Source: Bacteroidota bacterium (GTDB lineage: Bacteria > Bacteroidota > Bacteroidia > Cytophagales > Cyclobacteriaceae). Taken from it: a stretch of DNA of 64,000 nt. Below, one piece after another: positions 9,433-18,576 of this stretch; positions within the stretch are counted from its first letter, which is position 1, and each line of letters starts with the position of its first letter. Below the pieces are notes generated by a model. It was not told the DNA's origin. It did no database searches and saw only the letters and a program-made list of their open reading frames with translations. The stretch is taken from contig JAJRQT010000166.1 in assembly GCA_024280115.1 (NCBI GenBank), forward strand, positions 44,571 through 108,570. The letters run 5' to 3'. Both the position numbers and the translations under genes were made by a program.

Positions 9433-9915
9433 TTAAATCGAGCGATCGAAATTTGCGGCGGTTATCCCAATTCTTTCACCATAGATTTCATAATAAACTC
9501 CCTGCAAAGCATCCATGACTTCGATAAATCTTTTGTAATGGGTTCCCCTGTTCATTTGCAATGAAACTATGGCATCCTTGGGGTTATCGGATAAATCAGG
9601 ATTTTCACCATTGTTCAAAATAAATAACTTGACCTCAGCATGCAGTTTTTCAAAGCCTTCAAAAGGAGCATCTTCCACCATTATCCTGTCGCTGGAATTG
9701 ATATGTACTTTGTAAATATTCCGGTCATGGAATTTCGCTGTTTGTGGCTCGTCGGAATGAGGCGGCAAGGTAGCGCTCAATCCTTTATTGGTTTGAATGG
9801 TTGTTGTCACCAGGAAAAATATAAGCAATAAAAATGCTATATCTGCCATGGAACTGGAGTTAATCTCTACTTTTTTTCTTTTAGTTGACCTCATGATTTG
9901 GTATTTACTCTTCAT
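9433..9915 (-). CDS. ExbD/TolR-family biopolymer transport protein (second copy)
   Basis: About 160 residues from the chosen start MKSKYQIM; the frame is open to 9948, and another ATG at 9894 (MRSTKRKK) is equally plausible because the basic KRKKVEINSSSMAD segment is the usual ExbD beginning. The membrane helix SSMADIAFLLLIFFLVTTTI contains the conserved Asp. The periplasmic domain is longer than its neighbour's and ends VMDALQGVYYEIYGERIGITAANF. Bacteroidota often encode paired ExbDs after ExbB; here ExbB is absent, so the partner must be encoded elsewhere. The sequence is clearly different from the first copy, not a recent duplication. Confidence 0.86.
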   Translation of the reverse strand: MKSKYQIMRSTKRKKVEINSSSMADIAFLLLIFFLVTTTIQTNKGLSATLPPHSDEPQTAKFHDRNIYKVHINSSDRIMVEDAPFEGFEKLHAEVKLFILNNGENPDLSDNPKDAIVSLQMNRGTHYKRFIEVMDALQGVYYEIYGERIGITAANFDRSI

Positions 9916-10046
9916 AATGTTAGAGTTGGGGAAAAAGTAACAGATCATGAGATTTATTTGTGAGAAGACCAGTTGACAGATATGCGACTGAGAGGGGAAT
10001 TGATTATTATTAATCCATCCACTGGCTTATGGATGTTGGTACTATT

Positions 10047-10646
10047 TTAATAAAATTTATCTTCATTCCATTTCAATGGATTATTTACAATATAATCTGA
10101 AATGGTATTGTATGATTTGCCGTTGCGAATGATATGATCGTGAAATCTTGGTTGCCAGACAAAACTCGAGTCAATTTTATGTGATTCAAATGACACACGG
10201 CCTTTATACCATCGAATGATACGTGACAAATTTTCATATAACATGGGGTTTTTATCGCCGGTGACGCCGCCGGGTATGGTTGTGGTTGGCGATGGGGTGA
10301 TTGGTGGCGGCATGGGCGTCACCATGGGGGTAGGGACGCGATTAATCGCGTCCCTACGTGGATGATTATCATTTTTGTTTATCACAATAATTCCATGCAC
10401 ATGGTTCGGCATAACAACAAATGCATCCAATATTACAAATGGAAAATGGCTTGGTATTTCATACCAATATTTTTGTGCTAAATTCCCGACATTTGACAAT
10501 TGCATAGTTCTATTAATAACGTCACCAAAATAATGTCCCCTGTTATATGTACATATTGTGACAAAATAACTGGCATTTGAACCATAATCTCAATTTTTTA
10601 AACGTGCTGACTGTATGCGATATTTGTTTTTATATTTTTCAGTCAT
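10047..10646 (-). pseudogene. RAYT (REP-associated Y1 transposase), interrupted by one nonsense codon
   Basis: The frame from ATG at 10646 reads MTEKYKNKYRIQSARLKN, then TGA at 10592-10590, then DYGSNASYFVTICTYNRGHYF and on without interruption to the stop at 10047. The paralogue at 37422 has KNKYRISSVRLQNW-DYGWNAAYFVTICT, so codon 19 is a conserved Trp (TGG) changed to TGA. Downstream are the HUH motif (MPNHVHGI) and the catalytic-Tyr helix region (FHDHIIRNGKSYNTISDYIVNNP). An internal ATG at 10505 could give a 152-residue product lacking the N-terminal strand. The 28-bp palindrome at 10330-10357 lies in frame after the HUH strand, followed by a Pro/Thr-rich expansion. Readthrough cannot be excluded. 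Confidence 0.85.
10330..10357. repeat. Perfect 28-bp palindrome with GTAG foot, inside the RAYT frame
   Basis: Each half-site is GTAGGGACGCGATT followed by its exact reverse complement. Read on the gene strand it encodes RRDAINRVPT in the open frame. The 5' GTAG tetranucleotide at the base of the hairpin is the feature that RAYT enzymes recognise in REP elements (established for the enterobacterial family). It is therefore a REP-like element lying in its own mobilising gene. Confidence 0.85.
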
Positions 10647-10737
10647 ATTTGATTGATGTGATGAATTACCATGCCCCCTGCTTTCTAAACCTATGACTAA
10701 TTGAGTATTAGTTTGTATGATTTTTGTATAAGAGCGG

Positions 10738-12639
10738 TTACAATGTCTCCTTCAGCCACCTGAAAAATTCGTGCTGCCAGACAAGACCGTTTTGAGCCTT
10801 AAGTACCCAGTGGTTTTCATTGGGGAAATACAGTAATCTGCTCTTTATACCTTTTAGCTGTGCCGCCTGAAAAGCTTCAAATGCCTGACCGTCAGGAACC
10901 CGGTAGTCTTTTCCTCCTTGTACGATAAGTATGGGTGCATCCCAATTATTCACGAAATTAATCGGGTTAAAATCTGTATAGGTCTTCATAGCAGCTTTAT
11001 TTTTTGTTTCCCAATAAGCGCCGCCGTTATCCCAGTTCACAAAAAACAATTCTTCAGTGGTGCCATACATGCTTTTCATGTTAAAAATTCCATCATGAGA
11101 AATAAAAGTTTTAAATCGCTTTTCATGGTTTCCTGCAAGAAAAAACATGGAATATCCGCCAAAGCTGGCGCCGATTGCACCAAGTCTGTCCTTATCCACA
11201 TAGCTTTTTTCGGCGACAGCATCAATTGCGGATAGGTAGTCCTTCATCGGTTGCCCACCATAATCTTTGCTGATAGCTTCATTCCATTCTACACCATGAC
11301 CGGGCATTCCACGCCTGTTTGGTGCGACAATAATATATCCCTGGGCTGCCATTACCTGAAAATTCCACCGCATTGAATAAAACTGTGAAAGCGCTGATTG
11401 AGGTCCGCCCTGACAGTAAAGCAGGGTCGGATATTTTTTAGATGCATCGAAACCGGGAGGATAGATCACCCACACCAGCATTTGCTTTTTGTCCGTAGTG
11501 GTCACATACCTTCGTTCGATTTTACTCAAATTAATGGCATTATAATGAGCATCATTTACATGTGTGATTTGAGTCATCGATCCATTGGATAAGTTTATGG
11601 AATAGAGCTCCGCAGCATGATTCATGTCGGTTCTTGAAACAATCATTTTATTTCCGGATATTCCAACAAGCCCCCTAACATCAAAATCTCCTTTTGTGAT
11701 CTGTTTCACCACAGGTGTTTTTTTAATTTTATCGGGATAATCTACTTCAAAAAGCTGCACAGTTCCATCTATGGGGGCATTGAAATAAATTCCAGATCCA
11801 TCTTTTTTCCATAAAAATGAATTTACGGTGCCATCCCAATGTTGTGTCAGATTTTGCTGAATGTCGCCATCTCTAACAATAATATCATTTTTATCAGCTT
11901 CATAACCATCTCTTTTCATACTCAACCAGGCCATTGTTCCACTGGAAGAAAACAACGGATTTGTATCATAACCCATCATACCTTCTGTGAGATTAGTTGT
12001 TTCCCCGGATTCGATATTGTAGGCATAAATATCAGAATTTGTACTCAATGCATAGGCTTTTCCAGACTTCTTTTTTGTTACATAAACCACCAATTTCCCA
12101 TCATGACTCCATGTATAATCCTCCTCGCCGCCAAATGGAGTTTGTGGACAATTATATGGTTCCCCCTCCATAATGTCGATTCCTTTTACTTCATTCCCTT
12201 TATGAAGAAAAATATGACTGAATTTCCCGTCTTCCCAGGTGTCCCAATGCCGGTACATCAACTCATCATAAATCATGACCTCTGATTTATTCAATTTTGG
12301 ATAATAGTCTTTGCCATAGACCTTGTTTATTTTCATATCTTCAATGGAAATGCGGTATTCACCATTTGGAGAAACAAGCTTATCAGCGACCAAAGATGTC
12401 CCTGACTCGATTTCAACCGCCTCTCCTCCATCAATAGAAACAATGTATTGTTTTGAGGATCCGGTATTTGCCTCTGCATCATAAGTTTTGACACTGTAAA
12501 CAACAGATTCCCCGTCCTTCGTTATACCCACAGCACTAACCCTTCCCAGCTTCCATAATAGTTCCGGCGTCATCACATCTTGCGCCTTCAAGCCGGAAAT
12601 CATTAAAAAGCCAACTATAATTATACTTATCCTCCTCAT
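10738..12639 (-). CDS. S9-family prolyl oligopeptidase / dipeptidyl aminopeptidase
   Basis: 633 residues with signal peptide (IIIVGFLMISGLKAQ). Residues about 20-370 are a seven-bladed WD40-like propeller (repeated YTWSHDGKLVVYV, NPLFSSSGTMAWLSM patterns). The C-terminal alpha/beta-hydrolase carries the nucleophile in GAIGASFGGYSMFF, the acid Asp in QGGKDYRVPDGQAFE and the His in PNENHWVLK. It should be a periplasmic serine exopeptidase cleaving short peptides, often after Pro or Ala, in protein scavenging. It stands alone between a RAYT relic and a FAD oxidoreductase. Confidence 0.92.
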   Translation of the reverse strand: MRRISIIIVGFLMISGLKAQDVMTPELLWKLGRVSAVGITKDGESVVYSVKTYDAEANTGSSKQYIVSIDGGEAVEIESGTSLVADKLVSPNGEYRISIEDMKINKVYGKDYYPKLNKSEVMIYDELMYRHWDTWEDGKFSHIFLHKGNEVKGIDIMEGEPYNCPQTPFGGEEDYTWSHDGKLVVYVTKKKSGKAYALSTNSDIYAYNIESGETTNLTEGMMGYDTNPLFSSSGTMAWLSMKRDGYEADKNDIIVRDGDIQQNLTQHWDGTVNSFLWKKDGSGIYFNAPIDGTVQLFEVDYPDKIKKTPVVKQITKGDFDVRGLVGISGNKMIVSRTDMNHAAELYSINLSNGSMTQITHVNDAHYNAINLSKIERRYVTTTDKKQMLVWVIYPPGFDASKKYPTLLYCQGGPQSALSQFYSMRWNFQVMAAQGYIIVAPNRRGMPGHGVEWNEAISKDYGGQPMKDYLSAIDAVAEKSYVDKDRLGAIGASFGGYSMFFLAGNHEKRFKTFISHDGIFNMKSMYGTTEELFFVNWDNGGAYWETKNKAAMKTYTDFNPINFVNNWDAPILIVQGGKDYRVPDGQAFEAFQAAQLKGIKSRLLYFPNENHWVLKAQNGLVWQHEFFRWLKETL

Positions 12640-12698
12640 ATGAATTAAACATTTAATGCCGTTTCGTTAAGAAGATTATTGTCTTACCTCTCCCTTCA

Positions 12699-12714
12699 CC
12701 CTCTCCAGAGAGGG
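12699..12714. repeat. CCCTCT/AGAGGG hairpin
   Basis: CCCTCT, loop CCAG, AGAGGG, preceded by a second CCTCTCCC run at 12687-12694. No T-run follows on either strand, so a terminator is not supported. It resembles the short pyrimidine-rich palindromes scattered in Bacteroidota intergenic DNA. Confidence 0.4.
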
Positions 12715-12786
12715 ATAATAGGTACTTAACTAAACGACATTGATTCAACATTGATTAAAAAAATATTTCGCAACAAAACTAATGCT

Positions 12787-14439
12787 TTATTCAGAATCTA
12801 AATCAAGAACTTGCCCATCTTTCAACAATTGCTCCTTCAATTTAGCATAGGAAACATCATGGATACTAATATCATTTTCTAGCGCCAAAGAAGCCACTGT
12901 CCCGGCACTTTGACCCAGGATCATGAAAACCGGCTCCATCCGGATTGACCCAAAGGCAATATGGGAACTCGAAACACAAACAGGAACGATGAGGTTGGTG
13001 CATTCACCGCTTTTTGGCAATAGGGATCCAAGGTCAATTTTATATGGATTTTTTGGATGAACACCGATATCTCCCTCATTTTGTACAAATCCATCTGCCT
13101 TGATATACCGCTGGACATTGTGTGAATCCATGGTATATGAACCCATCCCAATAGGTCTTGGGATAGGTTTTTTACCCAGAATTTCATTTTCAGTCATTAC
13201 TGATACACCTTTCATCCTTCTCGCTTCCCGCACATAAATCTGATGCGGCCAATTTCCATTATCTGTAAACTCATCTGCTGCAAGACCCCATTGAGCCATT
13301 TCTTCACGAACCTCCTGAGGCACCCTGGTATCATTTGCCAAAAAATACATCAGACCTTTCTGATAATCCTCGTGCTCCGCTATGATTTTCTTCCTTCTTT
13401 CATAGGAAGCCTCCGGATAATCGTAATTCATCCCTATATTATCCGTACTGAATGGTCCGTGGTTATTGGTATCAGTTTTGCGGTTGGGGATCATGTCGAA
13501 TTTTTGAAAAACCTCCCGCCATCCTGAATCAAAAATTCTCGCCAACAATTCGTATTGATTTGGATCGTAGTTGGCAGGTTTAGGAAAAGGGATTCTGTTA
13601 TCGGGATGATTGCTCAGGCACATCCTGAAACAATATGCCTGAATCCTGTTGTCGCCTGCTCCCTTTTCGCCGGGATCTTCTATGGAAATTTTTGGGATAA
13701 CTCCACTTGAGGGATCTCCAGAAAAAATGTACGGATCAATATCTGTTTTCATATGATGCCCATGGTGCAGTACTCCTACCTGAATACCATTCCACTCTTC
13801 ACCATATAGACTATTGGCCTCCCTCCCCACATGATAGCTGACATTTGCTGCGGCCATCAGGTCACCTTCATACGTGGCATCTATGAATATTTTACCTTTA
13901 AAAGTTTTACCGGAAAGTGTTTTTATGGATTTTATAGCTTTATTGTCGAGCACTACTCCACTGGATCGATCCAACCATTCATCCCGGTAAAGCTCAACTT
14001 TATAATCCTTTATAAAATCATCAAAGACCATCTCAGCCACATGAGGTTCGAAAATCCACATTGTACGGTTCTCTCCATCAATAGCGACAGTTCCCTGTCC
14101 TTTATTTCCATATTCCGATTTTCTCTGCCATTTCCAGGCTTCATCATTTTGATAGTACTGCCACACCCGGTGATAAAATTCTCTTGAAAGACCGCCAATT
14201 ACTTCTTTATTTCCAGTATCCGTAAAACCCAGACCTCCGGATGACAGGCCTCCTAAATGTATGTCCGGGCTAACCATTATGACACTTTTACCCATCCTGG
14301 CCACCTGGGCGGCAGTAGTCACAGCGGCAGAGGTACCTCCATACACAATAACATCTGCTTCGTATAAATTCGGATCTTTCGGCTGCTCTCGACACCCAGC
14401 CATGAGAAGGAGTACAATCAGGATTGATTTTATTTTCAT
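12787..14439 (-). CDS. FAD-dependent oxidoreductase, secreted lipoprotein type (FAD_oxidored)
   Basis: 550 residues. The N-terminus is a lipoprotein signal (LIVLLLMAGC). Residues 28-60 form the dinucleotide-binding fold (ADVIVYGGTSAAVTTAAQVARMGKSVIMVS), and GGLSSGGLGFTD and DATYEGDLMAAANVSYHVGREA are signature segments of this family. The C-terminus has SSSHIAFGSIRMEPVFMILGQSAGTVASLAL, the second FAD-contact region. The family includes putative xanthan or polysaccharide lyase-associated oxidoreductases acting in the periplasm, but substrates are mostly unknown. No partner gene adjoins it. Confidence 0.85.
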   Translation of the reverse strand: MKIKSILIVLLLMAGCREQPKDPNLYEADVIVYGGTSAAVTTAAQVARMGKSVIMVSPDIHLGGLSSGGLGFTDTGNKEVIGGLSREFYHRVWQYYQNDEAWKWQRKSEYGNKGQGTVAIDGENRTMWIFEPHVAEMVFDDFIKDYKVELYRDEWLDRSSGVVLDNKAIKSIKTLSGKTFKGKIFIDATYEGDLMAAANVSYHVGREANSLYGEEWNGIQVGVLHHGHHMKTDIDPYIFSGDPSSGVIPKISIEDPGEKGAGDNRIQAYCFRMCLSNHPDNRIPFPKPANYDPNQYELLARIFDSGWREVFQKFDMIPNRKTDTNNHGPFSTDNIGMNYDYPEASYERRKKIIAEHEDYQKGLMYFLANDTRVPQEVREEMAQWGLAADEFTDNGNWPHQIYVREARRMKGVSVMTENEILGKKPIPRPIGMGSYTMDSHNVQRYIKADGFVQNEGDIGVHPKNPYKIDLGSLLPKSGECTNLIVPVCVSSSHIAFGSIRMEPVFMILGQSAGTVASLALENDISIHDVSYAKLKEQLLKDGQVLDLDSE

Positions 14440-14560
14440 TTTGGATTATTTTCATTTTTAAAACAATAAAAGCATTTTTGAAAATTCAAAAAGATCAGGA
14501 GTCATATCAATTATCTTGTTTAGAATATATCAGGAAAGGATGGAAGAAATAATTTTTTAG

Positions 14561-15634
14561 CTAACTCAAACTAACTTTATATATGTTCACCAACTGTTGT
14601 TTCCCTTTTAATGAAATGCCTCCAATATGTTCATAATTGAAAAATTGTTCATCTGTCAGATTATCCTTCAGCGCTTCAGAAATAAGTAATTCAGATTTAA
14701 ATTCGTTGCATTTTCCCTGGATTCTGGCAGCAGTATTCAATACATCGCTATGATATGCAATTTCCCTTTTTATTATTCCAACTTCAGAAACAGTCACCTC
14801 TCCAAGGTGTACTCCAGCTTTGAAAAACGGCACAAATCCATAATTTTTTTCATAGTAAACCTTGCGGTTATTCAGGGTATTCATAAATGTATAGTAGGCA
14901 TTTAGGCAATTGGCATTCTCAAAACCATCTTTCATTTTCCAGGTCAAAACCGCTTCGTCTCCTACGTATTGATAAACCTCCACCTTATGCTGGATGATAG
15001 CAGCCGTTAAATCGTTCAAACTGTCTTGAATCAAAGAACTGAATTTGATGTGACCAAGGTTTTCTGCATGGGTTGTGGAATCCTTCATATCAAGAAACAT
15101 AAAAATTCTTGACTCCACTCTTGGGCTGTGATATTTCCCCAATATGAGATTGATCAAAATCCGGTCACCTATTTTAGTCTTTATCACCTGAATGAAATAG
15201 ATGAACAAACTGACAATACCCGAATAAATAATCCATAATAATGAAGTTTTAGAAAAGATGAAATTCATCAGGCCTATTTTTATATCGTCAGTATTATTGT
15301 TGGAAAATACCAGCATACTCAAAGAAAAAATGGCAATTAAAATTTGGGCCAGGCTTTTTAGAAGTATTATTTTCCAGTAGGCTAATTTTCTCAACCAAAC
15401 CGTATCCAACAAATAGTCCATGATTCCAAAAGGAATGCCAATCGCAATACCCAAAACCATCATTTGAAAGGCAAACAGGAAAGGGTCAAAAGGTACTACG
15501 CGTTCGAAGGATGGCAAGGACTCCACTCCCCACACTCTGATAAAACCAAATAGGTAAGCGGCAAATACCCAAATCACTAATGACCAGATAAGTGTTGTGA
15601 AAAAATCAATTATTTTTCTTTTCGATTGTTCCAT
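14561..15634 (-). CDS. Membrane-anchored class III adenylate/guanylate cyclase
   Basis: 357 residues. Four hydrophobic helices in the first 155 residues (about 12-32, 50-75, 88-112, 125-150) precede a CYCc domain. Metal-binding Asp residues are visible in RIFMFLDMKDST and in QYVGDEAVLTW. Other signature segments are FFKAGVHLGEVTVSEVG and HSDVLNTAARIQGKCNEF. It should make cAMP or cGMP from ATP or GTP on the cytoplasmic face; the substrate cannot be decided by eye. It starts 26 bp after the stop of the upstream MscS gene, so the two are likely one transcript, hinting at a link between membrane tension and nucleotide signalling. Confidence 0.88.
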   Translation of the reverse strand: MEQSKRKIIDFFTTLIWSLVIWVFAAYLFGFIRVWGVESLPSFERVVPFDPFLFAFQMMVLGIAIGIPFGIMDYLLDTVWLRKLAYWKIILLKSLAQILIAIFSLSMLVFSNNNTDDIKIGLMNFIFSKTSLLWIIYSGIVSLFIYFIQVIKTKIGDRILINLILGKYHSPRVESRIFMFLDMKDSTTHAENLGHIKFSSLIQDSLNDLTAAIIQHKVEVYQYVGDEAVLTWKMKDGFENANCLNAYYTFMNTLNNRKVYYEKNYGFVPFFKAGVHLGEVTVSEVGIIKREIAYHSDVLNTAARIQGKCNEFKSELLISEALKDNLTDEQFFNYEHIGGISLKGKQQLVNIYKVSLS

Positions 15635-15660
15635 ATATTTTCGTAAAACCTCGTTTTAAC

Positions 15661-18216
15661 CTATTTATCAGCCTTTTTAGCAGTAGTTGATGATTTTGTG
15701 GTTCCCGGTTTTCTTGTCGTTTTTGGTTTAGTAACTTTCTTCTCTTTCAGTATTTCGACAGTGTCGCTTACAGAACGTAAATGCAGATCTCGCTGGGGAA
15801 ATGGGATTTCGATGTTAGCTTTTTTAAATGCCTCATCTATGGCAACTCCAACATTACTTTTGGTTCCCAGGCCTTTATTGAAATGCGTCCAAAATAATAC
15901 TCTGAAATCCAAAGAACTATCACCAAAACCAAGGAATATGATTAGCGGATTTGGGATCTTCAGTACATTATCCTGCTCTGCGACCACTTTATTTAATATT
16001 TCCAGGACTTTGTTTATATCAGTACCATAGGCCACCCCAACGATTATTTCCTGCCTCTTGCGATGATCAGATAAAGTCCAGTTGATCATTTCATTAGAGA
16101 TTAAATTTCCATTGGGGACTATAACTTCGGCCCCGTCAAAGGTGCGAACCGTGCTCGCTCTTATTCCAATTTCCTTCACCTCTCCCATAAGGTTGAGATT
16201 GGCAATCTGGATAATATCACCAGTCTGCATTGGTCTTTCGAATGCGAGAATCAATCCTGATACCAAATTATTAAATATATTCTGAAGGCCAAATCCTATA
16301 CCAACACCAAATGCACCAAAAATTACCGTCAAATTGCTCAAATCTATTTTCGCGGCGCCGAAAGCCAAAATGAACCCTACGATGATTAGCATAAGTCGTA
16401 CCAGCAGGGATATTGCGCCAGGTACACCGCGTGGCATATCAAAATGTGTGAGTATTTCATCTTGTAAAATAAACCTTACAAACTTTGAAACAAGCATTGA
16501 TATCCAGAGAGTAATGAAGAAGGCTAAAAAAGTTCCTATAGAAATGGTAACAGAACCCACTTCCCATTCATGAACAATAAGATCTTCAATCCAATTATAT
16601 ATAGGATCATATATGGCAAAACCTACCAGGGTGATATATAGCCAATAAACTATAGCAATAATATTGACATATCGATTAATTCGTATTTTTATTTCATCAG
16701 AATAATTAACGACCATATTGAGCTTTGAAATACCGTCTTGTTGAAAAAGAAGTGCGAGTAGGCTTTTCAAAACCACAGCAGTTGTATAAATAATTACTCC
16801 ACCGTAAATCATTCCTGAAGTCCCCTCCGAGAGTACTTTTGCCAAAATTGTATTTCCGAGAACATTCGCTATAAAAGATATGGAAAGTAAGATAATCGCT
16901 TGCTTCATAAGAGAAAAAGTAAATCCCCATTTAACCCGGGGATTATATTCTTTTATTTCTTTTCTACTTCTTAATATGAAAACTAATAGAGTAATTGTGG
17001 CTATATCATGTATGAGTAGAAAAGTCCTATCTAGTATTACAAAATCAGAAAAAAATCTTCCGATCTGTGATAATATAAAAATTCCACCGATGGAGTAGAA
17101 ATATTTTTTTTTGACGCTGGGAATGATGCCCGGTATTAGCGTTATCATAGGGATTACAAGTAGCGTCTGTGTATATTCTAATATAATTGATGGCGCTACA
17201 GGATAAAAAAGTTGGGAAAGCAATATCATTACTAATAATGTTGCCGAAAATGGTTTTGAAATAATATGAAGGGTTGATTTGATCGCTTGATCCTTTCTTT
17301 CATCAGTCCATTTTGAGACATTATTCTTCAAATAAAATAATAGTATCAGTAGGGTGATGAACAATAGTAAGTGGTAATAAATATTTTCTTCATAACTACT
17401 AAAAAAGATCTCATGATCTTTTTTATGACTTTTTATTATTTCACTCACCTGTTGAGAAAAATCAATTGAATCTTTTTCAAAGCTAAACATTTGCCAAAGA
17501 GGCGGACTATCTAATGTGAAGATTTGGGTGCGAAATGATTGCTCAGAGTTGCTGATGGTATTTAACACTTCATCCAAAAAAATTAAAGCTCCCGTCAATT
17601 CATCCTGCTTTGTCAATAGATTATTCTTACGTTTTACTAATCCATTTTCTACATCATCTATTTCCTTTATATTTGTTTTGATACGATCAATTATTGCTTT
17701 TGGAAGTTTCTCTTCCCGCTCCAGCTCCAGCGTTTTAATCCATTCATTTTTAATATCTCCAATATCTTCTTTCATTCTTTCAATATCCTCAGTTTTATCC
17801 CCTAAGGTACTTCTCCAATTATCGAGCAGTGTGAACAATTGGCTAACTTTATTTTTCAGATTTTCAGATTCCTTAAGATTCATTTCCTTAATTTCTTCCA
17901 GATCCGTTTCTTTTTTGATTTTGTTTATTTTTTGAATGGCTGGTGGCAGTAAGGAATCAATTTCATGCTCCCTTTTTGAAGGGTTAATATTCTGTTTTAT
18001 ATCACGTATCTTACTTAGTGTATTCTCTGTTTCGGATCCAATATCAGTAATGGATATAGGCTCAATCACCTTTTTTATTACAGTTGTATCTGAAGAACTA
18101 GTGGATTTTGGCGTTTGCGCATAGCCCTTCAATTCAACTATTGTTATTATGAGAACAAGAGTCAAACAAAATGTAAAAAAGAATTGAAATTTTCTGGTAA
18201 ACTGACGGAGGATCAT
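15661..18216 (-). CDS. Large MscS-family mechanosensitive ion channel
   Basis: 851 residues, much longer than E. coli MscS (286). A signal peptide (to KGYAQ) is followed by a coiled-coil, Lys/Glu-rich periplasmic domain (about 40-270). Ten or so membrane helices come next, then the MscS core: pore helix GAFGVGIGFGLQNIFNNLVSGLILAFERPMQTGDIIQI and beta domain VRTFDGAEVIVPNGNLISNEMINWTLSDHRKR. The architecture resembles the large KefA/MscK-like channels that release solutes on osmotic downshock. The tail is Lys/Thr-rich and disordered. A nucleotidyl cyclase follows 26 bp downstream. Confidence 0.9.
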   Translation of the reverse strand: MILRQFTRKFQFFFTFCLTLVLIITIVELKGYAQTPKSTSSSDTTVIKKVIEPISITDIGSETENTLSKIRDIKQNINPSKREHEIDSLLPPAIQKINKIKKETDLEEIKEMNLKESENLKNKVSQLFTLLDNWRSTLGDKTEDIERMKEDIGDIKNEWIKTLELEREEKLPKAIIDRIKTNIKEIDDVENGLVKRKNNLLTKQDELTGALIFLDEVLNTISNSEQSFRTQIFTLDSPPLWQMFSFEKDSIDFSQQVSEIIKSHKKDHEIFFSSYEENIYYHLLLFITLLILLFYLKNNVSKWTDERKDQAIKSTLHIISKPFSATLLVMILLSQLFYPVAPSIILEYTQTLLVIPMITLIPGIIPSVKKKYFYSIGGIFILSQIGRFFSDFVILDRTFLLIHDIATITLLVFILRSRKEIKEYNPRVKWGFTFSLMKQAIILLSISFIANVLGNTILAKVLSEGTSGMIYGGVIIYTTAVVLKSLLALLFQQDGISKLNMVVNYSDEIKIRINRYVNIIAIVYWLYITLVGFAIYDPIYNWIEDLIVHEWEVGSVTISIGTFLAFFITLWISMLVSKFVRFILQDEILTHFDMPRGVPGAISLLVRLMLIIVGFILAFGAAKIDLSNLTVIFGAFGVGIGFGLQNIFNNLVSGLILAFERPMQTGDIIQIANLNLMGEVKEIGIRASTVRTFDGAEVIVPNGNLISNEMINWTLSDHRKRQEIIVGVAYGTDINKVLEILNKVVAEQDNVLKIPNPLIIFLGFGDSSLDFRVLFWTHFNKGLGTKSNVGVAIDEAFKKANIEIPFPQRDLHLRSVSDTVEILKEKKVTKPKTTRKPGTTKSSTTAKKADK

Positions 18217-18576
18217 AGTGTGATTAAATTTATGATGACCATAAAAAATTACTGATAAATAAATATATTTCTACAACAAGGGTTTCAACGATTCAATTTT
18301 TTGAAACAGTTATAAATCTATTGTTAAAAAGCTAGAATATAAAAAATTAAGGAGCTAATCTTTTGATAGAAACAAACTCTAAAAACTAAAACTGGAGTAA
18401 ACTGAAATTGTCAATAGTATTTTTGGAACATCTGTTGTTTTATTGGAAAAAGTGAATAGTATGGAGTCGGAAGATAATCTATGTCAACATATACATTTAT
18501 TATCGCTACTATTCCTGTTTCGGTCTTTTAGCTTCGGTCTCCGGTCTTCCAGCTTCTGGCCACTTTTATTGCAAAT
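18217..18576. other. Intergenic region with short tandem repeat
   Basis: 360 bp between the mscS-like gene and the end of an M16 peptidase gene, AT-rich for the first 230 bp. At 18521-18556 there are two copies of CGGTCTTYYAGCTTC with an extra CGGTCT between them. No gene or RNA recognised. Confidence 0.4.

Noticed and set aside
11839..12285. Long plus-strand open frame (148 codons) inside the S9 peptidase gene
   Set aside because: It is antisense to a clear peptidase with catalytic motifs; its translation is Cys/Ile/Phe-rich without family features.
12687..12714. CCCTCT/AGAGGG hairpin as terminator of the FAD oxidoreductase or S9 gene
   Set aside because: Located upstream of the S9 start on the minus strand and without a T-run; more likely a dispersed palindrome.
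17516..17935. Ser/Phe-rich plus-strand frame of 139 codons
   Set aside because: Complement of the Lys/Glu-rich coiled coil of the MscS-family gene, which gives such artefacts.
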